NCBI RefSeq assembly: GCF_007827595.1
Contig: NZ_VISR01000017.1
Span: 153,492 to 217,491 of the forward strand
Origin: Streptomyces sp. BK340
GTDB lineage: Bacteria; Actinomycetota; Actinomycetes; Streptomycetales; Streptomycetaceae
Length of the DNA: 64,000 bases
Direction of reading: 5' to 3'
In this document: one piece after another, positions 57,432 to 64,000 of the stretch
How positions within the stretch are numbered: position 1 is the stretch's first letter
Layout of the letters: the number at the start of each line of letters is the position of its first letter
Position numbers and translations under genes: made by a program
The notes under the pieces: model-generated
Database searches by the model: none
Told to the model about the DNA's origin: nothing
The model's input: only the letters and a program-made list of their open reading frames with translations

Positions 57432-57769
57432 GGAGAACCTCTTACGTCGGGGACAAGGAATCGCCTGTATGTCGCAGCCCCCTGGGTGGGGGCCTGCCGC
57501 ATACGTCGGCACCGCGACCCGGTCGGGCTCGTGGTGCCTGGCGACGTCCACTACAGAAGCAGGCTTGAGAAGCGTCCGCAATGACCCCTTTTACTAGTTG
57601 TGGCCGGATCGGTGACAAAGGTCGCTTGTGTGGCGTGGGTCTCAAAGTGCAGGTCGGAAGGGGTGCACGAAGGGACGAATCGGACATAGTGAACAACGAT
57701 CCCGGATCGTAGGTGACCTGCGTCATGTGGGGTGCTTCACCGGGGAGCTGACAGCCCGGATACGGCCCC
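57432..57769. other. 338-bp non-coding region upstream of the SLT gene
   Basis: This separates the divergently read SLT gene from the 3' end of the ECF operon. A long 5' leader for the SLT gene is likely. It contains short inverted pieces (GGCACC...GGTGCC, GGCCCCCACCC/GGGGGC) but no riboswitch that I can recognise by its conserved core. No gene. Confidence 0.5.
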
Positions 57770-58600
57770 TCACGCAGCGGGTGCGTCGAATGTGACCGCG
57801 GTCTCGAAAGCGGCCCGCCTGGTGGCCCGGCGGAGCGCGCGCAGCAGCGCCGGGCCGAGAACCAGGGTCAGGACGACCGTGCAGACCGCCCGGCCCAGGT
57901 CCCAGCCCATGGACGTGGTCAGGCAGTAGGCGACGAACCGGGCCAGGTTGGCGCGGACCGTCCCGTCCGGGTCGAAGGCGATGTTCGAGGTCAGGGCGCC
58001 CATGAAGGGCCAGCCGGCCAGATTCATGATCGTGCCGTAGGCGAAGGCCGCGAAGAAGCCGTAGGCCGCCAGCAGGAGCCGCTCGCCCCGGCCGCGCAGC
58101 CGGACCTGGCCCGGGAGGAGCCCGGCGCCCATGGTGAACCAGCCCATCGCCAGCATCTGGAACGGCATCCAGGGGCCGACACCGCCCGTGAGCAGCGCGG
58201 ACGCGAACATCGTCACCGAGCCGAGCACGAAGCCGAAGCCGGGGCCGAGCACCCGCCCGCTCAGCACCATCAGGAAGAACATGGGCTCGATCCCGGCCGT
58301 GCCCGCGCCGATCGGGCGCAGCGCCGCCCCGGTCGCGGCCAGGACGCCCACCATCGCGACGGCCTTCGGGCCGAGACCGGACTCGGAGATCGTCGCCGAC
58401 ACGACCGCGACCAGCAGGATCAGCAGGCCCGCGAACAGCCAGGGCGCGTCCTCGGCGTGCGCGCCGATCTGCGAGCCGGGCGGGGCGAGGAAGGGCCAGC
58501 AGAAGCCGACCACGCCGACCGCGCTGACCAGGACCAGGGCCGCGAGGGAGCGGGGGCCGAGCCGGACGGCGCGGACCCGGGCCCGCGAGGTGGTGGTCAT
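57770..58600 (-). CDS. ECF transporter S component, CbrT-like (predicted cobalamin)
   Basis: This 276-residue membrane protein has a cytoplasmic basic start and about six helices (AALVLVSAVGVVGFCWPFLA; AGIEPMFFLMVLSGRVLGPG; ALLTGGVGPWMPFQMLAMGW). That is the pattern of large S components related to CbrT/QueT-like substrate-binding subunits. It captures the ligand for the ECF module encoded just upstream. Cobalamin is inferred from the riboswitch at the head of the operon. The ATG at 58600 overlaps the ATPase stop by 4 nt (ATGA). Confidence 0.85.
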   Translation of the reverse strand: MTTTSRARVRAVRLGPRSLAALVLVSAVGVVGFCWPFLAPPGSQIGAHAEDAPWLFAGLLILLVAVVSATISESGLGPKAVAMVGVLAATGAALRPIGAGTAGIEPMFFLMVLSGRVLGPGFGFVLGSVTMFASALLTGGVGPWMPFQMLAMGWFTMGAGLLPGQVRLRGRGERLLLAAYGFFAAFAYGTIMNLAGWPFMGALTSNIAFDPDGTVRANLARFVAYCLTTSMGWDLGRAVCTVVLTLVLGPALLRALRRATRRAAFETAVTFDAPAA

Positions 58601-60291
58601 GCCAGGGCCTCCCGGACCTCGGCGACGGTCAGCCAGGGCTGCGGGGCCAGGATCTTGGTGACCTGCGGGGCGAAGGAAGGGGAGGAGACCACGATCTCCG
58701 CCGTCGGGCCGTCGGCGATCACCTCGCCGTCGGCGAGCAGCACCACCCGGTGCGCGATCTCCGCAGCCAGCTCCACGTCGTGCGTGGCCAGCACGATCGC
58801 GTGCCCCTCGGCGGCCAGCTCCCGCAGCACGGCGACCAGTCGGGCCTTGGCCGCGTAGTCCAGACCCCGGGTCGGCTCGTCGAGCAGAAGAAGGGGAGGC
58901 CGGGCGGTCAGTACGACCGCCAGGGCGAGCGCCAGGCGCTGGCCCTCGGACAGGTCACGCGGGTGGGTGTCGTCCGTGATGTCCGGCAGCAGCTCGGACA
59001 CCAGGGCCCGGCAGGTGCCGGGCGCGGCGCCCGCGTCCCGGTCGGCGGCCGTGCACTCGGCCGCCACCGTGTCCGCGTACAACAGGTCCCGCGGCTCCTG
59101 CGGCACCAGACCGACCCGGCGCACGAGGTCCCGGGGCTGGGTCCGGTGCGGTACGGCCCCGCCGACGCGGACCGTACCGGCGGTGGGCTCCACCAGCCCG
59201 ACGAGCGAGCCGAGCAGTGTGGACTTCCCGGCGCCGTTGCGCCCCATCAGCGCGACCGTCTCACCGGGGGCCACGGTCAGGTCGATGTGCCGCAGGGCCG
59301 TGATCCCGCCCCGGCGGACGGCCAGGGAGCCGACCTCGGCGATCTGCGCGGGAGCGGGGGAGCCGGGGGTCGCGGCCCGGCGGAAGAGGCGGCGCCGGGG
59401 GGACGGCAGCGGGATGTGCGGGGCGGCGGGGGCGGCGGGCGCGTACTGCCGTGGCAGTACGCCGGTCTGCCGGGCCTTGGCCAGTCGTTCCCGCAGGCCG
59501 GCGGCCTGGCGGCGGGCGTTGCGCACCGTCAGGGGAAGCGGGGTCCAGCCCGCCAGGCGGCCCAGGTCCACCACCGGTGGGCAGACCGGGGAGACGGACA
59601 TCACTTCGGCCGGGTCGCCGTGCAGCGGGGCGGCGCCCGGGGCGGGCATCAGCACGACCCGGTCGGCGTACTGGATCACGCGCTCCAGGCGGTGCTCGGC
59701 CAGCAGGACCGTCGTACCCAGGTCGTGGACCAGGCGCTGCAGTACCGCCAGGACCTCCTCCGCGGCGGCCGGGTCCAGCGCCGAGGTCGGCTCGTCGAGG
59801 ACCAGCACCCGCGGGTGCGGGGTGAGGACCGAGCCGATCGCGACCCGCTGCCGCTGTCCGCCGGAGAGCGTGGCGATCGGACGGTCCCGCAGATCGGCCA
59901 GGCCCAGCAGGTCCAGCGTCTCCTCCACCCGGCGCCGCATCACCTCCGGGGCGAGCCCCAGCGACTCCATGCCGTAGGCGAGTTCGTCCTCCACCGTGTC
60001 CGTCACGAAGTGCGCGAGCGGGTCCTGCCCCACCGTGCCGACCACGTCCGCGAGTTCGCGCGGCTTGTGGGTCCGGGTGTCCCGGCCGGCCACCGTGACC
60101 CGGCCGCGCAGGGTGCCGCCGGTGAAGTGCGGGACCAGCCCGCTGACCGCGCCCAGCACCGTCGACTTGCCGACCCCGGACGGACCGACGAGCAGCACGA
60201 GTTCGCCCTCGGGGACCTCGAAGTCCACGCCCTGGACGGTCGGTTCGGCCGCGCCCTCGTAGGTGACGCTGACCTCCTCGAAGCGGATCAC
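58597..60291 (-). CDS. ECF transporter A-A component (two ABC ATPase domains fused)
   Basis: This 564-residue protein contains two complete ABC domains. Domain 1 has Walker A GPSGVGKST (36-44), signature L-S-G-G-Q-R-Q-R and Walker B VLVLDEPTSALD. Domain 2 has Walker A GRNGAGKST, signature L-S-E-G-Q-R-L-A and Walker B LLLLDEPTRGLD. In ECF transporters these energise a T subunit shared with one or more S components. GTG start at 60291 overlapping the T-component stop by 4 nt (GTGA). An Ala/Pro-rich linker near 320-350 joins the halves. Confidence 0.93.
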   Translation of the reverse strand: MIRFEEVSVTYEGAAEPTVQGVDFEVPEGELVLLVGPSGVGKSTVLGAVSGLVPHFTGGTLRGRVTVAGRDTRTHKPRELADVVGTVGQDPLAHFVTDTVEDELAYGMESLGLAPEVMRRRVEETLDLLGLADLRDRPIATLSGGQRQRVAIGSVLTPHPRVLVLDEPTSALDPAAAEEVLAVLQRLVHDLGTTVLLAEHRLERVIQYADRVVLMPAPGAAPLHGDPAEVMSVSPVCPPVVDLGRLAGWTPLPLTVRNARRQAAGLRERLAKARQTGVLPRQYAPAAPAAPHIPLPSPRRRLFRRAATPGSPAPAQIAEVGSLAVRRGGITALRHIDLTVAPGETVALMGRNGAGKSTLLGSLVGLVEPTAGTVRVGGAVPHRTQPRDLVRRVGLVPQEPRDLLYADTVAAECTAADRDAGAAPGTCRALVSELLPDITDDTHPRDLSEGQRLALALAVVLTARPPLLLLDEPTRGLDYAAKARLVAVLRELAAEGHAIVLATHDVELAAEIAHRVVLLADGEVIADGPTAEIVVSSPSFAPQVTKILAPQPWLTVAEVREALA

Positions 60292-61385
60292 GACGGCTCC
60301 TCGGGGGCCTGGGGTTCCTTGGGGACGATGAAGGCGGGCAGCAGGGCCACCAGGACCGCGGCCGCGGGCCACAGCGGGAGGGTGGGGGCCACCAGGGGTA
60401 CGACGCCGGGGTACAGCGCGTCCGGGTCGCGTACGGAGGCGAGCGCGAGCAGCCCGGCGACCGCGGCACCCGAGCCCGCGACCAGCCACGCGTGCACACC
60501 CCACGGCTCCGGGCGGTACCGGGTGCGCGGAGTGCGGCGGCCGCCCAGGCGCAGGCCCGCGAGCGCGGCGGCGGCCCCGGCCCCCAGCACCGGCAGCCCG
60601 TACACGCCGCCCTCCGCGGTGAGCAGCCCGTACGTCCCCGCGCACACGCCGAGCAGACCGCCGAGGGTGAGCGCGGACGTCGTACGGCGCACCCGGGCGG
60701 GGACGGCGGCGGTACGGCCGTAGCCGCGGGCGTCCATCGCGGCGGCCAGGGCGACCGAACGCTCCAGCGCGCCCTCCAGGACCGGCAGTCCGACCTGGAG
60801 CAGGCCCCGTACCCCGCGGTCCGGGCGGCCGCGCAGCCGGCGGGCGGCACGCAGCCGCTGGACGTCGGCGATCAGATGCGGCGCGAAGGTGAGCGCGACG
60901 ACCACGGCCACGCCGATCTCGTACAGGGCACCGGGCAGGGACTTGAGCAGACGCGCCGGGCTGGCCAGGGCGTTGGCGGCGCCGACACAGATGAGGAGGG
61001 CGGCGAGCTTCAGGCCGTTGTAGCCGGCGAAGAGCAGCGCCTCCGCGGTGACCTCACCGCCGAGCCGGATGCCCTGCGCCCAGTGCGGGAGGGGCACTTC
61101 GGGAAGGGTGAACAGGACATGCGTACCGGGGACGGGAGAGCCGAGGGCGACCGTGAACGCGAGGCGGATGAGCAGCACGGCGACGGCGAGCTTGGCGAAG
61201 GCGGGGTAGGAGCGGGCCCAGGGCGCGCTGGAGCGGTGGGTGGCCACCACGTAGCCCGCCGCGCCCACGAGGAGGCCGAGGAGGAGCGGGTTGGTGGTCC
61301 GGGTCGCGGCGGTGCCGAGTCCGAGGGACCAGAGCCACCAGGCGCCGGGGTGGAGCGGTGCCACCCGCGCCCGGGGACTAGGCAT
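60288..61385 (-). CDS. ECF transporter T component (EcfT/CbiQ-like)
   Basis: This 365-residue membrane protein has the EcfT coupling motifs that dock on the ATPases: A-A-R-R-L-R-G-R (first A-R-G-type motif) and A-M-D-A-R-G-Y-G-R (second). The C-terminal third adds further helices beyond the usual T subunit. It links the ATPase pair to the S component. ATG at 61385, overlapping the SCO2322-family stop by 8 nt. Confidence 0.92.
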   Translation of the reverse strand: MPSPRARVAPLHPGAWWLWSLGLGTAATRTTNPLLLGLLVGAAGYVVATHRSSAPWARSYPAFAKLAVAVLLIRLAFTVALGSPVPGTHVLFTLPEVPLPHWAQGIRLGGEVTAEALLFAGYNGLKLAALLICVGAANALASPARLLKSLPGALYEIGVAVVVALTFAPHLIADVQRLRAARRLRGRPDRGVRGLLQVGLPVLEGALERSVALAAAMDARGYGRTAAVPARVRRTTSALTLGGLLGVCAGTYGLLTAEGGVYGLPVLGAGAAAALAGLRLGGRRTPRTRYRPEPWGVHAWLVAGSGAAVAGLLALASVRDPDALYPGVVPLVAPTLPLWPAAAVLVALLPAFIVPKEPQAPEEPS

Positions 61386-62031
61386 TCCCGCGCCGCCGGG
61401 CCTGCCACACCGCCGCCCCGCCCAGGAGGACGACCGCGCCCACGCCGATCGGCAGGCCGAGAGAGGGGCCGCTGTCCTTCTGCCGGGGCTCCCCGCCGGC
61501 AGTCGTCGGCTTCTTCTCCGTGCCGTCGGCGGACACCTGCTCCCCGCACCCCTTGCGGGGATACCCGGCGATCGCGCACAACAGGGCGTTGGTGTCGTAG
61601 CGCAGCGGCTTGGCGACGGCTGCCAGGGCCTCGGCCGTCGTCGCGTCGGGAGAGACGCGCGCGCAGGCCGTGCGCCGGGTGGGCGGGGTCTCGCCGGACG
61701 GGGCGTCCGCGGGCGTGCCGGAGTCGATGACGAGGGCGACCCGCTTCGTACCGGGTTTCGCGGGCGTCCCCGCGCAGATCGCTGCGAAGTCCGCCGTGCC
61801 GCGCGGCCGGCTCGCGTCCGCGGAGTCCTCGCTCACCGCGAACCGGAAGCCCTGGACCGCGCCGTCGTCGGGACGCGCGGTCGACGGGCCCTGGGTGGCG
61901 TACGTCCAGCGGCCGCCGTCCCGCTCCCAGAACGACCAGTAGCGGTAGCCGGTGGCGTGTGCCTGGGCGGCCCCGGCGACGAGGACGAGCGCGGCGAGCA
62001 GCAGGGCCGCGGCACGGCGGACGGCGGTCAC
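61378..62031 (-). CDS. SCO2322 family surface protein
   Basis: This 217-residue exported protein has a signal peptide (AALLLAALVLVAGAAQAHA/TGY), an N-terminal beta-rich domain (YRYWSFWERDGGRWTYATQG, then DGAVQGFRFA) and a C-terminal membrane anchor (GLPIGVGAVVLLGGAAVWQA) with a basic tail. The W/Y-rich YWSFW...WTYA...GP pattern recalls the DUF4430 beta-domain of cobalamin-binding proteins. Four or more cysteines lie in the mature region. Gene position in a B12-controlled operon supports a role in cobalamin capture; the direct function is unproven. Confidence 0.82.
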   Translation of the reverse strand: MTAVRRAAALLLAALVLVAGAAQAHATGYRYWSFWERDGGRWTYATQGPSTARPDDGAVQGFRFAVSEDSADASRPRGTADFAAICAGTPAKPGTKRVALVIDSGTPADAPSGETPPTRRTACARVSPDATTAEALAAVAKPLRYDTNALLCAIAGYPRKGCGEQVSADGTEKKPTTAGGEPRQKDSGPSLGLPIGVGAVVLLGGAAVWQARRRGNA

Positions 62032-63260
62032 AGCTGCTGCCGCTTACGGCGGCCGCTGAGCAGGATGCCGATGCCGACGCCGAAGACGAGGCCGGCACCG
62101 ACGATCCACCAGACACCGATGCCCGAGTCGTGCTCGGCGCGCTTGCCGGGCTCAGCGGTGCGGGCGGCCTTCTGCGGCGCCGGACCGGTCGCGTCGAGCG
62201 CCTGCACCAGGTCCGTGCCGCCGAAGTCGTGCGGGTCGTCACCCATCGCGTGCGCGGCGAAGACCAGTTCGGCGTAGGCGGCCGGGCCGCTCTGCTGCGC
62301 CCACTTCACCGCGTTCTTCTCCAGCCAGGCGTACGGCTTCTTCGCCAGGCGCGTCCAGCCGTTCGCGGCGAGGGCGACGACCGAGTCCGCGGTGTTGCCG
62401 TAGTCGGGCTGGTCCTTGGCCCCGGGCAGGGCGGACTTCAGGTACCCGCCGTCGGTCATGGCGTCCCCCAGGTAGGCGGAGCCGTTGTCCGCCACCTCCG
62501 CCGGGGTGAGCGGCTTGTCGGAGTTGGCGCAGGCGTAGCCCTGCTCCGGGGCCTTCCCGGCCTTCGGCGCGAACCCCTTGCCGAGCGCGCCCAGCACGCC
62601 GGCCGCCGTCGCGTCCGCGTTGGCGGCCAGCTTGCCCTTCTTGTCCGGCTGGTAGGCGAGCGCCCCGCCCCCGGTGCCGTCGCACGGCAGCGACCACTTG
62701 GCCAGCAGGTCGTACGGGCTCTTGCCCTTCAGGTGCAGCTGGGCGGGGTCCTGGCCGACCGCGGCGAACGCGCCGACCACGACGCCGGTGGAGTTGGTGT
62801 CGCTCGGGGCGCCGGGCGAGTAGCCCCAGCCGCCGTCCTTGTTCTGCAGCGTCGTCAGCCAGACCAGGGCCTTGCGGACCTCGGCGTCGTGACCGCCGAC
62901 CGCCTGCAGCGCCTGGACGGCGGCGGCCGTGCTGTTGGTGTCGGGCTGGGCGCCGCCCTTGCCCTCGCAGGCCTTGGCCGTGTCGGCCCGGAACGCGGCG
63001 AAGCCGCCCTTGTCGCACTGCTGCCCGACCAGCCAGTCCACGGCCGAGTCGGCCGGACGGTAGCCGAGCGTCCGCTGGGCGAGCAGGGCGAGCGACTGGC
63101 GCCAGACGCCGTCGTACGTGGGGTCGGTCCTGCCGAACAGCCCGGCCGGGATCGTCACCTTCGGGGGTGCGGACGGGGACGGGCCGGCGGCCATGGCGGG
63201 TGCGGCGGTGGCCAGCACACCTACGGCGGCGAGAGCCGCTGCACTGCGGCGGACGTTCAT
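62028..63260 (-). CDS. Secreted, membrane-anchored prenyltransferase/squalene-oxidase-repeat (alpha/alpha toroid) protein
   Basis: This 410-residue exported protein has a signal peptide (AAALAAVGVLATAAPAMA/AGP), repeated QW-like helical hairpins (DSAVDWLVGQQCDKGGFAAF; VWLTTLQNKDGGWGYSPGAP; TADSVVALAANGWTRL) and a C-terminal membrane helix (GVWWIVGAGLVFGVGIGILL) with RRKR. The fold is that of the alpha-domain of intrinsic factor and transcobalamin as well as terpene cyclases; no cyclase DxDD motif is seen and it is extracellular. It heads the B12-riboswitch operon and overlaps the next gene by 4 nt (GTGA). Confidence 0.88.
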   Translation of the reverse strand: MNVRRSAAALAAVGVLATAAPAMAAGPSPSAPPKVTIPAGLFGRTDPTYDGVWRQSLALLAQRTLGYRPADSAVDWLVGQQCDKGGFAAFRADTAKACEGKGGAQPDTNSTAAAVQALQAVGGHDAEVRKALVWLTTLQNKDGGWGYSPGAPSDTNSTGVVVGAFAAVGQDPAQLHLKGKSPYDLLAKWSLPCDGTGGGALAYQPDKKGKLAANADATAAGVLGALGKGFAPKAGKAPEQGYACANSDKPLTPAEVADNGSAYLGDAMTDGGYLKSALPGAKDQPDYGNTADSVVALAANGWTRLAKKPYAWLEKNAVKWAQQSGPAAYAELVFAAHAMGDDPHDFGGTDLVQALDATGPAPQKAARTAEPGKRAEHDSGIGVWWIVGAGLVFGVGIGILLSGRRKRQQL

Positions 63261-63291
63261 GGTCGGCGACTGCCTCTCCTGCGGGGAACCG

Positions 63292-63352
63292 GCAGCGCAC
63301 GGGAACACCCGGGCGGCTCGGCTCCGTAAACCTCGACGGTGCCGTGCGCTGC
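63292..63352 (-). terminator. Conditional hairpin in the cobalamin-riboswitch expression platform
   Basis: GCAGCGCAC (63292-63300) and GTGCGCTGC (63344-63352) are perfect 9-nt complements spanning the leader between the aptamer and the first gene. They could form the alternative structure that ends transcription or hides the ribosome site. GGAGAGG, the likely Shine-Dalgarno, lies just beyond. Confidence 0.5.
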
Positions 63353-63540
63353 GGGTCGCCGCGCACGCGAGCCGGTCAACGTCCCGGGCGGGGCAGTCCG
63401 GCTCACCGTCCAGGGCGGACGATTCACGATTGGGGTATCCCCTGCTCGAGCGAAGTCGAGAGCTTGGGGAAGGGCCAGCGCCGGAATTGCACCGGCTTCC
63501 CCCCGTACAGGTGTGATGACGACCCCGCCACTTTACCGGC
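63353..63540 (-). ncRNA. Cobalamin (adenosylcobalamin-type) riboswitch
   Basis: Read on the minus strand, the conserved core is GGGGGGAAGCCGGTGCAATT then CCGGCGCTGGCCC (63468-63505), which matches the B12-riboswitch consensus GGGAAGCCGGUG-n-AAUCCGGCGC-GGCCC. The B12-box region GAGCCGGACTGCCCCGCC lies at about 63386-63403. A dispersed hairpin repeat (63432-63469) occupies the peripheral arm between them. The controlled operon encodes an ECF importer. Confidence 0.9.
63432..63469. repeat. Dispersed CTCGA-hairpin repeat inside the riboswitch
   Basis: The sequence GGGGTATCCCCTGCTCGAGC followed by GAAGTCGAGAGCTTGGGG folds as CTCGA/TCGAG within CCCC/GGGG. This type of element is found in many Streptomyces intergenic regions. 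Here it forms part of the variable arm of the cobalamin riboswitch. Confidence 0.65.
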
Positions 63541-64000
63541 AGCGGTGCGCGGCCCGAGGGGTGGCTGTGGGCACACGGAGACGGTGACCGGGGTCACGGT
63601 CCCCGCGGCTGCGGGACGAGTGCGGGAGGCGTGGCGCCCGGGCGGCGGATACGGGACCGAAGGGGCCTGGCTGCCGCGGGTGTTGGCCGGCCAGGGCCTG
63701 TCGTCACCTGCCCGTCGTGGTCCGAAGGGCGGGCCCGCGGCGTCCGGTGCGTGCTCTCGGCGTGCCAGGCGGAAGTCCTGGTACTGGGGTGTACGGGGTG
63801 TACCGGGGGCTTTCGCCCGGTGCGGCGAGCGGGGGCACCTCCCACGCCCCTGGGCAGTGGGGGAGCGTGCCAGGCGTCGTGAGGCTGACGGGAATGCGGC
63901 GGCAGGTCCTAGGTGTATTGATCACGAGCGTTGTTGACACTGGGTCTTGATCATGGCGAAGACCTCCGGTGTGGTGGAGCTGTCTAGGAACGCACCACAC
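63541..64000. other. Non-coding window end with hairpin repeats and an edge inverted repeat
   Basis: Beyond the riboswitch no gene is supported. The stretch 63831-63871 (GGGGGCACCTCCCACGCCCC followed by TGGGCAGTGGGGGAGCGTGC) is another hairpin-type dispersed repeat. At the edge GTGTGGTG (63969-63976) and CACCACAC (63993-64000) form a perfect 8-bp inverted repeat. Together with GATCATGGCGAAGACCTCCG this resembles the upstream end of an insertion-sequence transposase gene, which cannot be confirmed here. Confidence 0.4.

Noticed and set aside
57432..57740. Possible c-di-AMP (ydaO) riboswitch upstream of the SLT gene
   Set aside because: Such riboswitches precede cell-wall hydrolase genes in Streptomyces, but I could not find the conserved aptamer blocks here.
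58750..60723. 657-codon open frame on the + strand
   Set aside because: Antisense of the double ABC ATPase gene.
61959..63329. 456-codon open frame on the + strand
   Set aside because: Antisense of the alpha/alpha-toroid gene, and it runs through the riboswitch.

Overview
The window is chromosomal DNA from a high-GC actinomycete, almost certainly a Streptomyces. The evidence is the strong G/C bias at third codon positions, frequent GTG/TTG starts, families typical of that genus (XRE-DUF5753/DUF397 trio, SCO2322 family, DUF3052, many TerD paralogues), dispersed GC-rich hairpin repeats of the streptomycete type, and the aceE-DUF3052-ahpE order conserved across Actinobacteria. Most of it reads as core or semi-core chromosome with some decayed accessory patches. 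I saw no phage, CRISPR array or intact insertion sequence.

Layout. 1-6.2 kb: a cut-off serine hydrolase, a GNAT protein, an apparently leaderless MerR regulator, a DUF4429/SHOCT protein, a secreted DUF1023 hydrolase, and a divergent TetR/MFS drug-exporter pair whose promoters mirror each other. 6.4-11.6 kb: an ion channel, pyruvate dehydrogenase E1 (aceE), DUF3052 and the AhpE peroxiredoxin. 11.7-20.6 kb: a TerD-type chemical-stress cluster with four TerD-domain proteins, a DUF475 membrane protein, an HpcH/HpaI-like enzyme, a three-domain PRTase-TRSP-StiP fusion and a HAD phosphatase. 20.6-28.6 kb: cell-envelope genes (a bifunctional-type PBP whose transpeptidase motifs are eroded, a deacetylase-like protein, a secreted amidase) and tRNA-Val(TAC) with a strong terminator. 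28.7-33.8 kb: a ketopantoate-reductase-like enzyme, a fragment of an NRPS adenylation domain, a GNAT protein, an FAD/NAD(P) protein, and a DoxX gene behind an iron-box-like site. 34-38 kb: DedA, a secreted HNH nuclease, a yybP-ykoY (manganese) riboswitch ahead of a TMEM165/GDT1-type Mn exporter, a HAD phosphatase, a dispersed repeat, and a peptidoglycan-binding protein. 38-49.7 kb: an MFS exporter fused to a winged helix, small enzymes and regulators, and an RsbW-like/XRE/DUF397 regulatory trio.

Three systems stand out. (1) At 49.66-52.10 kb a small helical protein and a NACHT NTPase overlap by 4 nt and share an F-x-G-P-A-x-V-Q-Y-G-H motif, at the C-terminus of the first and the N-terminus of the second. 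This is the arrangement of bacterial amyloid-signalling effector/NLR pairs with a RHIM-like core (VQYG), so it is a candidate immunity or cell-death module. (2) At 57.8-63.5 kb a cobalamin riboswitch precedes five translationally coupled genes: a secreted alpha/alpha-toroid protein, an SCO2322-family protein, and ECF transporter T, A-A and S components. I read this as a B12-uptake operon whose two surface proteins may be a split counterpart of intrinsic factor. (3) At 52.3-54.9 kb an FadA5-like thiolase and a CYP125-like P450 diverge from a region carrying KstR-type palindromes, which indicates sterol side-chain oxidation.

A recurrent theme is dispersed hairpin repeats landing in functional sequence: one is translated as an inter-domain linker in the StiP fusion, and one lies inside the cobalamin riboswitch.
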